From the NCBI RefSeq assembly GCF_030056665.1, contig NZ_JASHIG010000004.1: a DNA stretch of 64,000 nucleotides, one strand, 5' to 3'. The notes below the pieces were generated by a model. It did not search any database. It was not told the origin of the DNA and was given only the letters and a program-made list of their open reading frames with translations. Positions 51,566 through 62,159 of the stretch are shown piece by piece (position 1 is the stretch's first letter; the number at the start of each line of letters is the position of its first letter). Source of the DNA: Flectobacillus roseus. GTDB lineage: Bacteria; Bacteroidota; Bacteroidia; Cytophagales; Spirosomataceae. A program made the position numbers and the translations under genes.

Positions 51566-51877
51566 TTAGAATGTAATACCTTCGATTAAAACTTTAGTCA
51601 AATCTTGACGGTGACCGTTTTGTTTTTGATAGCCTTTACGACGTTTCTTTTTGAAAACGATAACTTTTTCGCCACGAACGTGAGCCAAAATTTTACCTGA
51701 TACAGTTGCACCTTCAACGATTGGAGCACCTACTTTAATATCTCCATCATTGTCAACAAGAAGAACCTTGTCGAAAACTAGTGCAGCGCCTTCCTCACCC
51801 GCTAAACGATGCGTGTAAAGGTAACGGTCTTTCTCAACTTTAAATTGCTGACCAGCGATTTCTACGATTGCGTACAT
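51566..51877 (-). CDS. rplU: 50S ribosomal protein L21
   Basis: A 103-residue protein that binds 23S rRNA. Typical features are MYAIVEIAGQQFKVEKDRYLYTHRL at the start, the internal VDNDGDIKVGAPIVEGATVSGKILAHVRGEKVIVFKKKRRKGYQKQNGHRQ, and the TKVLIEGI ending. It is the first gene of the rplU-rpmA operon, with a promoter-like TAAATTTG about 100 bases upstream. Confidence 0.98.
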   Translation of the reverse strand: MYAIVEIAGQQFKVEKDRYLYTHRLAGEEGAALVFDKVLLVDNDGDIKVGAPIVEGATVSGKILAHVRGEKVIVFKKKRRKGYQKQNGHRQDLTKVLIEGITF

Positions 51878-52398
51878 TGTATTGTATTTTTAAACTAACT
51901 AGCTATAATTCAAGCAAATGGATTTTCTGAAGCTAATTAGAGGGTTTGACAAATCCCATTTGCCCCTAAAAGGGACGCAAATTTAACAAGAGATTTTGAA
52001 TTTGCGAAATCTTATAACGACTTTTTTAGAAATATAATCAACTAACAATCAAAACCTTAGACTATCAGAGAGATGCACTGCCATTTTGCTATTTTTTTTG
52101 CTGTTCTATTCATTAAAAAAATGACCATTTAGTAAATATTTTTCTTTTGACCGTACCATTTTAAACAATCCCACGTTTAAAGGTAAAATACTCAATCAAA
52201 AATGAACTAAGTCTTTTATTATTACGTATTTGCATTGTAATTAAAGCACAATTTACCTACTCTTTTTCACGCATGTAGCACTTCTCATATCCATTCACAA
52301 CCAGTCAGATTTTTCAATTCTGGTAATTATCTTGTAGTAATTATTTATTTGTCTGGCATTTTGTACTATTTTGTGCGCTCTTTAATACACTATCTAAA
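51878..52398. other. Leader and gap between rplU and the thioredoxin-like gene
   Basis: No gene is seen. TAAATTTG on the minus strand at 51978-51985 is an exact -7 box for rplU. The 93-base leader after it has a CCCTTTTAGGGG-type hairpin at about 51963-51974. No known r-protein leader motif is recognisable. The right half is A+T-rich upstream of the redoxin gene. Confidence 0.45.
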
Positions 52399-53046
52399 AT
52401 GAAATCAGTCATTCATCATATCATCAAAAAAGCCCTTTTCGCCAAATATTTGTTCATTATCATTACTCTATTGGCGAATATAGGCACTATTAATGCCCAA
52501 TCTGGTTATAACATCGGGCAAACCGTTAGCGATTTTCAACTAAAAAATATTGATGGTCGCATGTTATCCTTGAGCGACAATCGCAATGTAAAAGGATATA
52601 TTGTGGTGTTTACTTGTAATCACTGCCCATTCTCGAAGGCGTACGACTCAAGAGTTGTAGATTTGCACAACAAGTTTGCGTCAAAAGGATACCCAGTGAT
52701 TGCTATTAATCCAAACGACCCAAATGCCTACGAAGAAGATTCATTTGCCAATATGCGCCTGACAGCTCCAAGTAAAGGTTTTACATTTCCGTATTTGCAA
52801 GATGAAACTCAAGAGGTAGCCAAAGCTTTTGGGGCAACCAGAACACCTTCGTGCTTCGTACTCAAAAAAGAAGGAGACAGATTTACGGTTCAATATATAG
52901 GGGCGATCGACGACAATTCACAAGACGCCAGCGCGGTGAACAAAAAATTTGTAGAAGATGCTGTCAACAATCTGTTGAGCGGGCGACCAGTGATGGTAAA
53001 TAATACCAAAGCTGTTGGTTGTGCTATTAAATGGAAGAGCTTCTAA
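52399..53046 (+). CDS. Secreted thioredoxin-fold (redoxin) protein
   Basis: A 215-residue exported protein. An N-terminal helix (about 15-33, ending INAQ) anchors or signals. The thioredoxin fold follows, with the active site C73-x-x-C76 in VVFTCNHCPFSKAYDSR and the cis-Pro region FGATRTPSCFVL. The sequence belongs to the peroxiredoxin/TlpA-like group common in Bacteroidota. Redox maintenance of periplasmic proteins is likely, but no specific client is encoded nearby. The C-terminal GCAIKWKSF is typical of the group. Its strong terminator follows. Confidence 0.88.
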   Translation: MKSVIHHIIKKALFAKYLFIIITLLANIGTINAQSGYNIGQTVSDFQLKNIDGRMLSLSDNRNVKGYIVVFTCNHCPFSKAYDSRVVDLHNKFASKGYPVIAINPNDPNAYEEDSFANMRLTAPSKGFTFPYLQDETQEVAKAFGATRTPSCFVLKKEGDRFTVQYIGAIDDNSQDASAVNKKFVEDAVNNLLSGRPVMVNNTKAVGCAIKWKSF

Positions 53047-53055
53047 TACAGGAAA

Positions 53056-53108
53056 TTAGATACAAAAAAGAGGACATTGCTTAGCGATGCCCTCTTTTTT
53101 GTATCTAA
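53056..53108 (+). terminator. Terminator of the thioredoxin-fold gene
   Basis: 18-base perfect outer arms 53056-53073 and 53091-53108 (containing ACAAAAAAGAGG and complement) enclose a smaller CAT-GC stem. T run inside the descending arm. Confidence 0.9.
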
Positions 53109-53173
53109 CCAACGAGAAAATGCATATTTTTTTGAGTTTTATTCCCACAAAACCCAAAAAGTCCTATTATACA

Positions 53174-53207
53174 TTGGGGATTTTATAAATAACTTTCACT
53201 AACTTTG
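53174..53207 (+). promoter_or_regulatory. Promoter of mazG
   Basis: TTG (53174-53176), 23 bases, TAACTTTG (53200-53207), 33 bases before the mazG ATG. An exact -7 box with a TTG at the long end of the accepted spacing. Confidence 0.5.
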
Positions 53208-53240
53208 TAGGCACAACAAACGTATTGGGAACAGGAAAGG

Positions 53241-54047
53241 ATGGAATTTGAAGCTTTACCCGAAAGAAGAAAAGAACAGTTGATGGCGTTTAACCGCCTC
53301 TTAACAATTATGGATGAGTTAAGAGAGCAATGTCCTTGGGACAAAAAACAAACTATTGATTCGTTGCGTCATTTGACGATTGAAGAAACCTACGAACTTT
53401 CGGATGCCATTGTAGAAGGAGATATGCTCGAAATCAAAAAAGAAATCGGCGATATTATGCTTCACATGGTGTTTTATTCAAAAATTGCTTCTGAAACCAA
53501 TACTTTTGATATTGCTGATGTATTGAATGGTCTTTGTGAAAAACTGATTTTCCGTCATCCACATATTTATGGTGATGTCAAAGCAGAAACAGAAGAGCAA
53601 GTCAAACAGAATTGGGAAGCACTTAAGATGAAAGAAGGTAACAAGTCTGTATTAGCTGGTGTACCAAAATCGCTTCCAGCCTTAGTAAAGGCTATGCGTA
53701 TTCAAGAAAAGGCTCGTGGAGCTGGCTTCGACTGGGAAGAAAAAGAACAGGTTTGGGAGAAAGTCGAGGAAGAAATGCAAGAATTCAAAGCTGAATTTAA
53801 TGTAGTTGAAAAATCAGCCATCGATACCGAAAAGGCTGAAGCTGAATTTGGAGATTTATTGTTTTCTCTAGTCAATTACGCAAGATTTGTCAATATCAAT
53901 GTTGAATCAGCTTTAGAAAGAACTAATAAAAAGTTCATCAAGCGATTCCAACATATTGAATCAAGAGCAAAAGAACAAGGTAAAACCTTACAAGATATGA
54001 CCCTAGCCGAAATGGATGTGTATTGGGAAGAGGCAAAAAGGCTGTAA
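53241..54047 (+). CDS. mazG: Nucleoside triphosphate pyrophosphohydrolase MazG
   Basis: A 268-residue two-domain MazG that hydrolyses non-canonical or damaged (d)NTPs to NMP and PPi. The first domain has MDELREQCPWDKKQTIDSLRHLTIEETYELSDAI (about 17-50) with the EExxE metal site and GDIMLHMVFYSKIA. The second has EEMQEFKAEF, EFGDLLFSLVNYARFVNI. The HPHIYGDVKAETEEQVKQNWE linker is typical. No toxin-antitoxin MazE/F pair is adjacent, so this is the stand-alone housekeeping form. The ATG at 53241 is preceded by a good promoter. Confidence 0.96.
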   Translation: MEFEALPERRKEQLMAFNRLLTIMDELREQCPWDKKQTIDSLRHLTIEETYELSDAIVEGDMLEIKKEIGDIMLHMVFYSKIASETNTFDIADVLNGLCEKLIFRHPHIYGDVKAETEEQVKQNWEALKMKEGNKSVLAGVPKSLPALVKAMRIQEKARGAGFDWEEKEQVWEKVEEEMQEFKAEFNVVEKSAIDTEKAEAEFGDLLFSLVNYARFVNINVESALERTNKKFIKRFQHIESRAKEQGKTLQDMTLAEMDVYWEEAKRL

Positions 54048-54104
54048 TTGAACGAACAACGTTCAAGTCGAAGATTCAAAATTTAATTTTGAGAGTGAAA
54101 CCAG

Positions 54105-54137
54105 AAACCCGTTAGCTTGTAGCCTTCGGGTTTTTAT
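54105..54137. terminator. Weak terminator between mazG and the fucosidase
   Basis: Seven-base arms AAACCCG and CGGGTTT around a 15-base loop, followed by TT on the plus strand. It may end mazG (+) and, less clearly, the fucosidase (-). Confidence 0.45.
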
Positions 54138-54140
54138 TTT

Positions 54141-55544
54141 TTATAATGCACCCGAAATCTTAAAGACCCAAGCATATTCACTTGGATTGACATCAGGCGT
54201 GAGCACAGGAGGCGTTATGGTCAGCGTATTTCCTTTTTTCTGAACTTTAATAGCTCCGTTGTATCCCAACATACTTACTGTACCACCCGAAACACCTTCG
54301 ATAGTAACAGGTGTATTTTTCCATTGAGTTAATAGCACATATAAATCTTTATTTTTCTTGGTAAAGAAAACCTTAGTTTCTGGAGTAACCTTGGGTGATT
54401 TTTCCCATTTACGAGTACCATAAATAGCATCTCCGTTAATTTTCAACCATTTTCCCATATCTGCCAAACGCTGTTGCATAATCACAGGAATACGTCCATC
54501 GGCTGTTGGACCCACATTTAGCAACAAGTTTCCTCCACGAGCTACTTTATCTATCAGAATATCTATTAACTGCTTTGACGAGGAATAATCTTCTAAATTT
54601 TCATTTCTATTATAGCCAAAAGAAGAGCCAATACCTCTACACTCTTCCCAAGGATGGGCTATTTCCATACTGCTTGAATTAGCATAGTGTACCAAGTCAT
54701 ATTCGGTAGTATAAATTCCTCCGTGTTTGCTACGTGTTTCTTTTCCCCAACGGTCATTTACTACCACCTCTACTTTTGAAGGAGAGTCGTTATAGAGCCA
54801 TGCCAAAAACTCAGTACTTTTCCATTTTTCTGAAGGATGATCCCATTCGCCATCAGTCCACAAAATATCTGGCGTATAGCGTGTCACCAAATCCTTCATT
54901 TGCGGAATCATGTGAGCAGTAACATAAGTATCCACATCCTTTTTGTATAAAGGGTTAAACCATTCGTACAAAGAATAATAAAAACCCATGCGCAAGCCTT
55001 TGCCTTTTACAGCCTTGGTCAAATCACCTGCAATATCACGATGCGGATTCAAATCAACAGCATTCCAGTTCCAAGCCTGAGCGCTTGGCCAAAGCGTATA
55101 TCCTTCGTGGTGCTTGGAAGTGAGCACGACATATTTGGCGCCTGCATTTTCAAAAATATTTGCCCAATCACTAGGGTCATACATTTCGCAAGTAAACCCT
55201 TTAGCAAAATCTTGATACTTAAAATCTTTACCAAAAGCTTTTTCATGAAAGGCTAGGGTAGAAGCATACCCAGGTCTTTTGGAATTAGTTAAGGTTTGCC
55301 AATACCATTCTGAGTATCGGTCGTAGATGCCGACATTATTTTTGGCGGTTGGTCCCCAAGCAGGCACAGAGAATAATCCCCAGTGAATAAAGATCCCGAA
55401 TTTGGCATCTTCAAACCAGTTGGGAATAGGACGCGAGTCTATAGATGCCCAATCGGCTTGGTATTGTTGAGCACTCGATGTGGATAAACCAAGAAGTCCT
55501 CCACAAAGCACTGTTAAACAAGTTTTTAAAAAATTTCTTTTCAT
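54141..55544 (-). CDS. Secreted alpha-L-fucosidase (GH29)
   Basis: A 467-residue exported glycoside hydrolase family 29 enzyme that removes terminal alpha-L-fucose with retention. The signal peptide is MKRNFLKTCLTVLCGGLLGLSTSSAQ. The catalytic nucleophile is D231 in ILWTDGEWDHP. FGIFIHWGLFSVPAWG (49-64) carries the active-site H54-W55, and H145-H146 in SKHHEGYTLWPS are conserved. A C-terminal beta-sandwich (about 370-467) follows. It probably releases fucose from algal or host-type glycans for growth, while fcl (9617) makes the activated sugar for synthesis. They are not adjacent. Confidence 0.95.
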   Translation of the reverse strand: MKRNFLKTCLTVLCGGLLGLSTSSAQQYQADWASIDSRPIPNWFEDAKFGIFIHWGLFSVPAWGPTAKNNVGIYDRYSEWYWQTLTNSKRPGYASTLAFHEKAFGKDFKYQDFAKGFTCEMYDPSDWANIFENAGAKYVVLTSKHHEGYTLWPSAQAWNWNAVDLNPHRDIAGDLTKAVKGKGLRMGFYYSLYEWFNPLYKKDVDTYVTAHMIPQMKDLVTRYTPDILWTDGEWDHPSEKWKSTEFLAWLYNDSPSKVEVVVNDRWGKETRSKHGGIYTTEYDLVHYANSSSMEIAHPWEECRGIGSSFGYNRNENLEDYSSSKQLIDILIDKVARGGNLLLNVGPTADGRIPVIMQQRLADMGKWLKINGDAIYGTRKWEKSPKVTPETKVFFTKKNKDLYVLLTQWKNTPVTIEGVSGGTVSMLGYNGAIKVQKKGNTLTITPPVLTPDVNPSEYAWVFKISGAL

Positions 55545-55707
55545 AGTATAAGGGAATTGGTTTTATTCAGAAAAGTACAAAATACCCATTAATACTCTGT
55601 TGGGTTTTGAGAGATAGGTGTATTAAATATTTGGGATTACAAGTCCGAAACCAAAGCGTTTTCTTTAGGGTTATTATTGAATGGGCACTATATTTTAGGA
55701 GATTCGA

Positions 55708-55738
55708 TTGGCTCATTATTAGATTACACTTAATTTTA
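55708..55738 (+). promoter_or_regulatory. Promoter of uvrB
   Basis: TTG (55708-55710), 20 bases, TAATTTTA (55731-55738), 20 bases before the uvrB ATG. The -7 box has one mismatch from TAnnTTTG. Spacing is good. Confidence 0.45.
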
Positions 55739-55758
55739 TAAACAAAAAATCAAGCGGA

Positions 55759-57786
<2,028 letters not shown>

Positions 57787-57888
57787 ATGGAGTGCGGAGT
57801 TTTGAGTTTTCTTTTGTCCTTACCTAAAAAACTCTCTATTGACGGACTATATCATCTGGAAGTAAATTTTCATATAAAAAAACACCCC

Positions 57889-58233
57889 ATGTACAAAGTT
57901 TACGGAATACCGAATTGTGATACGGTAAAAAAAGCCCTTACTTGGCTTAAGGAACATGATATTCCTTTTGAATTCCATAATTTCAAAAAAGAAGGAATTT
58001 CACAGGAAAAATTAGAGGCTTGGTTAGAAAAATATCCTTGGGAAACGCTTGTGAATAAAGCAGGAACAACTTGGAAAAAACTAGACGAAAGTCAAAAAGC
58101 AACAGATACTGCTTCGGCAATCCAATTGATGATGGAACAAACCTCTGTAATCAAGCGTCCTGTTTTGGAAAAAGAGGAGATTATTTCGTTAGGTTTCAAA
58201 CCTGAATTATATGAAGGTATCTTTCAATCATAA
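57889..58233 (+). CDS. ArsC/Spx-family reductase-like protein
   Basis: A 114-residue thioredoxin-fold protein of the ArsC/Spx/YffB class. MYKVYGIPNCDTVKKALTWL has the single Cys at 10 of the family; the RPVLEKEEIISLGFKPELYE ending contributes the cis-Pro. Substrates of this subgroup are mostly unknown (YffB-like reductases, not true arsenate reductase). The ATG at 57889 is preferred. An in-frame ATG at 57787 would add 34 unrelated residues and lies in a GTGCGGAGTT low-complexity repeat. It lies downstream of uvrB but shares no process with it by sequence. Confidence 0.9.
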   Translation: MYKVYGIPNCDTVKKALTWLKEHDIPFEFHNFKKEGISQEKLEAWLEKYPWETLVNKAGTTWKKLDESQKATDTASAIQLMMEQTSVIKRPVLEKEEIISLGFKPELYEGIFQS

Positions 58234-58257
58234 AACGATTTGTTGAGAAGAAAATAA

Positions 58258-58301
58258 AAAAGCCCCAATAGCTTTACTCACGTAAAACTATTGGGGCTTT
58301 T
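58258..58301. terminator. Bidirectional terminator between the ArsC-like gene and pdhA
   Basis: 14-base arms AAAAGCCCCAATAG (58258-58271) and complement (58288-58301) around a loop that has its own TTTAC/GTAAA stem. A/T runs on both sides. Confidence 0.92.
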
Positions 58302-58315
58302 ATCATACAAGATGA

Positions 58316-59323
58316 TTATTCCACTGGGAATGGATATTCGTCTACATACACATCTTTGTATGCTTCAGAAGCATCTGGCCAAGGAGACTCTTCTGCAAAT
58401 TTAACAGACTCTTCAACTCTTGCCTTGATTTTAGCATCGATAGCCGCTAAATCTTCTTCTGTAGCAAATTCGTTTTCTAAGATGGCTTGTCTAACTTGCT
58501 CGATTGGGTCACGCATTTTGTATGCCTCAACTTCCTCTTTAGTACGGTACTTCTGAGGGTCAGACATAGAGTGACCTCTATAACGGTAAGTTTTGAATTC
58601 TAAGAATGTTGGTCCTTCACCTGCACGAGCACGCTCAGCTGCACGAGAAACTGCCTCATGAACTGCTTCTACGCTCATCGCATCAACTGGCTCAGATGGC
58701 ATATCATATGCCTCTCCAATTGTGTAAAGATCTGTAACGTTTGACGTACGAGTAACTGAAGTACCCATTGCGTATCCGTTGTTTTCAACAACAAAAATCG
58801 CTGGCAACTTCCAAGTCATAGCCATGTTGAAGGCTTCGTGCAAAGCACCCTGACGAACTGCACCGTCACCGAAATAACAGATACAAACGTTTCCAGTTTT
58901 GTTATATTTTTCAGCAAATGCCAAACCCGCTCCAAGAGGAATTTGAGCACCTACGATACCATGACCACCTACAAAACCCACTGATTTATCGAAAATGTGC
59001 ATTGATCCACCTTTACCTTTCGAAATACCAGTAGCTTTTCCAAACATTTCCGCCATGATAGTGTTAGGGTCTGAACCTAATGCCAATGGAATACCGTGAT
59101 CACGGTAAGCTGTTATATATTTGTCGCCTTTACGAAGTGCCGACGCTGCTCCTGAAGAACAAGCCTCTTGTCCGATGTAAAGGTGGCAAAAACCACGAAT
59201 CTTTTGTTGACCATACAATTGACCAGTACGTTCTTCAAATTTACGTTGAAGCATCATTGACTCGTACCATTCCATGTAGGTCTCTTTCGAGTATTTTACT
59301 TTGTTTTCAGCTTTCTTTGCCAT
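58316..59323 (-). CDS. pdhA: Pyruvate dehydrogenase E1 component subunit alpha
   Basis: The TPP-binding alpha subunit of the heterotetrameric E1 that decarboxylates pyruvate and reductively acetylates the lipoyl domain of E2. The 335 residues carry the TPP motif GDGAVRQGALHEAFNMAMTWKLPAIFVVENN (about 158-188), the SKGKGGSMHIFD loop, and the phosphorylation-loop region YRGHSMSDPQKYRTKEEV. The N-terminal YMEWYESMMLQRKFEERTGQLYGQQKIRGFCHLYIGQEACSSG is typical of the bacterial PdhA type. E1 beta and E2 are not adjacent. LipB at 7276 would help lipoylate the partner E2. A structured leader segment lies upstream. Confidence 0.97.
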   Translation of the reverse strand: MAKKAENKVKYSKETYMEWYESMMLQRKFEERTGQLYGQQKIRGFCHLYIGQEACSSGAASALRKGDKYITAYRDHGIPLALGSDPNTIMAEMFGKATGISKGKGGSMHIFDKSVGFVGGHGIVGAQIPLGAGLAFAEKYNKTGNVCICYFGDGAVRQGALHEAFNMAMTWKLPAIFVVENNGYAMGTSVTRTSNVTDLYTIGEAYDMPSEPVDAMSVEAVHEAVSRAAERARAGEGPTFLEFKTYRYRGHSMSDPQKYRTKEEVEAYKMRDPIEQVRQAILENEFATEEDLAAIDAKIKARVEESVKFAEESPWPDASEAYKDVYVDEYPFPVE

Positions 59324-59416
59324 TTTTCAAAATGAGTGAATGAGTGATTAACTTGCGTTGAATCTTACGATTAAGTAAATGAGGGAATAAAATAAACGTC
59401 TTATTCGCTCTTGCTC

Positions 59417-59475
59417 ACCTGGAACTGCTATCCCATTGTGGGCCACATAGGATTTTGTAATCCCCCGAAACAGGC
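59417..59475 (-). other. Structured sequence in the leader of pdhA
   Basis: On the minus strand GCCTG (59475-59471) pairs with CAGGT (59421-59417), and an internal CCTATGTGG...CCACAATGGG hairpin lies between. The stretch 59324-59733 otherwise has no gene. It may be a leader RNA or a small RNA; no known riboswitch or SRP/6S motif was recognised. Confidence 0.35.
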
Positions 59476-59733
59476 GTTAATTTGCAATGCGAAATTAGTA
59501 CAAAACCAAGAACCGACCAAAAAAATATCACAATAGACTCTTGATTATTAGTTATAAACAACTTTATTAGCTATTTACCTGACAGGTATCAGAACTAAAG
59601 TACAAATCTAAACAGCTTTGCATTGGATATTGTTCAGCGTTCGGCACGATATCATTTCGCCTCAAGCAATATGTCTTTGGCATTTTGCTCGTTTTATAAA
59701 GTCAATTACCTAAGCTTTCTTACTCATCCAAAT

Positions 59734-60828
59734 ATGTATTTACAACGTATCAGTCTCACAAACTTCAAAAGCTACGACTTTGGCGATTTTAAGTTTTCTC
59801 ATCGTGTAAACTGTATTGTGGGTGAAAATGGTAGTGGTAAAACCAATTTGCTTGATGCTATTTATTTTTTGGCGTTAACCAAAAGTTCAGTTAGCACACA
59901 AGATGTCTTGTGCGTTACTCACGAAGCTGATTTTATGATGATTGATGGGCTATTTGTTGGTGGAGAAAAAGGGGATGTGCAAATAACCTGTTCTTTTCAA
60001 AAAGGTCAAAAAAAGGCCGTGCTCCACGATAAAAAACCTTATGAGAAAATTTCAGAACATATAGGACTCTATCCTGTCGTGTTGATTTCACCCAATGATA
60101 CCGATATCGTAAGAGATGGGAGTGAGGAAAGAAGAAAGTTTTTTGATGGTGTTATCTCTCAAATCGATCGTGAGTATCTTGAAACGCTTATTAAATACAA
60201 TAAGGTTTTATTACAAAGAAATGCTTTGCTAAAACAGTTTGCAGAAAAAAACTATTTTGATGCTGATTTATTAGATATCTACTCTGAACCAATTATCGAA
60301 TGTGGAATTGAGTTACAGAAAAAAAGAGCAGTGTTTTTGTCGAAATTTACCCCAATCTTCCAAAAACATTATGCTAATCTTTCAGAAAGTAGGGAGGAAG
60401 TACGACTCGTTTATGAAACCGACGTAGACGCTGACACTTTCAGAAATGATTTTACCAAAAATCGTCAACGAGATTTGGCGGCACAAAGAACAACCTTAGG
60501 GATTCATAAAGATGACTTTTCTTTCGAAATCAATGCTTTCCCACTCAAAAAATACGGTTCGCAAGGTCAACAAAAATCTTATGTAATTGCGCTTAAATTA
60601 GCCCAATTTGAGCTTTTGGCACTTGAAAAGGGATTTCAACCGATATTATTACTCGATGATATTTTTGACAAGCTTGATGACAGACGTATTCAGCAGTTGA
60701 TTAATATGATGGTAGATGGGACTTTTCAGCAAGTTTTTTTGACAGATGCCAGACCTGAAAGAACACAACAGCTATTAAGCCATTTGACTGTAGAAGTACG
60801 TTATTTTGATGTAACTCAGGGAAAATAA
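59734..60828 (+). CDS. recF: DNA replication/repair protein RecF
   Basis: A 364-residue SMC-like ATPase that helps load RecA at single-strand gaps with RecO and RecR. MYLQRISLTNFKSYDFGDFKF is the typical beta-strand start, with Walker A GENGSGKT (30-37), the RDGSEERRKFFDGVISQID segment, the ABC-type signature region YGSQGQQKSYVIALKLAQ, Walker B PILLLDDIFDKLDDRR, and VFLTDARPE. The ATG at 59734 matches the family start; an upstream in-frame start adds 37 unrelated residues. It is not beside dnaA/dnaN/gyrB as in many phyla, which is common in Bacteroidota. Confidence 0.96.
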   Translation: MYLQRISLTNFKSYDFGDFKFSHRVNCIVGENGSGKTNLLDAIYFLALTKSSVSTQDVLCVTHEADFMMIDGLFVGGEKGDVQITCSFQKGQKKAVLHDKKPYEKISEHIGLYPVVLISPNDTDIVRDGSEERRKFFDGVISQIDREYLETLIKYNKVLLQRNALLKQFAEKNYFDADLLDIYSEPIIECGIELQKKRAVFLSKFTPIFQKHYANLSESREEVRLVYETDVDADTFRNDFTKNRQRDLAAQRTTLGIHKDDFSFEINAFPLKKYGSQGQQKSYVIALKLAQFELLALEKGFQPILLLDDIFDKLDDRRIQQLINMMVDGTFQQVFLTDARPERTQQLLSHLTVEVRYFDVTQGK

Positions 60829-60899
60829 AAAAGCTGTATACTTTGAGTAAGATATACCTCCGAGCTTATATCTTGTCTCATGTCGCATACAGCTTTTTT
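60827..60899. terminator. Bidirectional terminator between recF and the DUF4097-like gene
   Basis: 13-base perfect arms AAAAAAGCTGTAT (60827-60839) and complement (60887-60899). An inner TATAC/TTATA stem lies in the loop. T run on both sides. Confidence 0.85.
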
Positions 60900-60926
60900 A
60901 TTAGCAATATATATTTTGAGCGTTTA

Positions 60927-62159
60927 CTATTTCTCCAAAAACTTCACACCACCATAATTTGAGTGAATGACAATTTTGGTTCCTGTACCTTTGCCGATTT
61001 TACCTTTATAATTCTTTTGAGGAATGAATCCCATTCGTTTTTGAGAATTTTCATCATCTGGATTTACCGTAAGCGTACACTTATCTGATGGATATTTGAA
61101 ATTGGCATAGTTCACCGTAACATCAAAGTCAGCATTGCAGTCTGAAGTCACAGGTAATTTTACAGTCGTATAATTACATTTCAAATCTAGGGACTTCAAC
61201 GAATTTGGTAATTCACGAAGCTCTAATCCATCTGAATAGCTAATATAAATTTTGCCATTTTCTTTAATCGTGCCGATTTTTCCGTTAGAATACTGAAGAT
61301 TTCCCTCAATGGTATTGACTTGATCCAGAACCACAGAGCCAAACATATTGGCAAGTTTGATAATATTAGCTTTATCAATATTCAATTTAGAATAAGAAAT
61401 TTTCAACTCTGCTTCGTCTAATTGCTTGATATTAGCTTTTCCATACTGAACATTGATATTTTTTTCATTGCCAGAAAGTCGGTCACTTACAAAGTTTCCA
61501 TAAGAAGTAACGATTGACAAAGGAGCTGAAAATTCTGGAACATTCGTATTACCATATCTATTCGACACCATCAGTGGATTATTCTTTGGCATATATACCT
61601 GATAGTTGACTTCTACGCCTTGCTTCTCATTGTCAGAGTCTTTGCTGCTGCTTTTAAAAGATAACTTATCCCACCAATCTCCATTATTTTCAGAGGTTAT
61701 ATTGGTTCGTAAGGTAATTTTGTTTTTTACACGAACTTCTGCAATATCTACTCCATCTACATACGCCTGAGCTTTTTCTTCGGTACTGCCGTGTCCTACA
61801 ATATTGATTTCTATTTTTATTTCATTACGATTCCATAACTCAACATTTACGTGACCGTGCTGATTATTAATTTGTAACAAATCCTTCGGTTCAACAGAAT
61901 ATACCTTGGTAATCAACTTCTTTTTTTCGACCAAAGCTACAGATTCTCCTTTTTCGACTGAGGCTGCCTCCTGGCAACTAACTGTTGTATTGTTATTAGA
62001 ATTAACAGTTACGGTAATAGTTCTACTATTTTTATTGCTGGCATATACATTGCCATTAGCAGAGGCCGTAACTCGCATTTGCTGTGCCATACTCGGGGAT
62101 ATAATCAACACCCCGTACATGACAACCACTACCTTAAATAGTTTGCATATTTTTTCCAT
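60927..62159 (-). CDS. Secreted DUF4097-like beta-helix protein
   Basis: A 410-residue exported protein (signal peptide about MEKICKLFKVVVVMYGVLIISPSMA). The rest is beta-rich with repeated short strands that resemble the DUF4097/adhesin-like right-handed solenoid found in Bacteroidota: INNQHGHVNVELWNRNEIKIEINI, NRYGNTNVPEFSAPLSIVTSYGNF, NIQYGKANIKQLDEAELKISYSKLNIDKANI, YSNGKIGTIKENGKIYISYSDGLEL. It is the third gene of an operon with an ECF sigma factor and an anti-sigma-like protein, with 26 bases of overlap with the latter. Proteins of this kind often report envelope stress. Precise ligand unknown. Confidence 0.84.
   Translation of the reverse strand: MEKICKLFKVVVVMYGVLIISPSMAQQMRVTASANGNVYASNKNSRTITVTVNSNNNTTVSCQEAASVEKGESVALVEKKKLITKVYSVEPKDLLQINNQHGHVNVELWNRNEIKIEINIVGHGSTEEKAQAYVDGVDIAEVRVKNKITLRTNITSENNGDWWDKLSFKSSSKDSDNEKQGVEVNYQVYMPKNNPLMVSNRYGNTNVPEFSAPLSIVTSYGNFVSDRLSGNEKNINVQYGKANIKQLDEAELKISYSKLNIDKANIIKLANMFGSVVLDQVNTIEGNLQYSNGKIGTIKENGKIYISYSDGLELRELPNSLKSLDLKCNYTTVKLPVTSDCNADFDVTVNYANFKYPSDKCTLTVNPDDENSQKRMGFIPQKNYKGKIGKGTGTKIVIHSNYGGVKFLEK

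Noticed and set aside
53241..54047. Toxin-antitoxin role for MazG
   Set aside because: The gene is a two-domain housekeeping MazG with no adjacent MazE or MazF.
55479..55487. Perfect DnaA box
   Set aside because: Isolated and inside the fucosidase signal-peptide region; no cluster.
57787..57888. Upstream start for the ArsC-like gene
   Set aside because: The extra 34 residues come from low-complexity repeat DNA directly after the uvrB stop.
59417..59475. SRP RNA or 6S RNA
   Set aside because: The conserved SRP GGAAG/AGCA core and the 6S bubble layout are not present.
59623..59733. Upstream start for recF
   Set aside because: The added 37 residues have no RecF similarity; the MYLQRISLTNF start fits the family.
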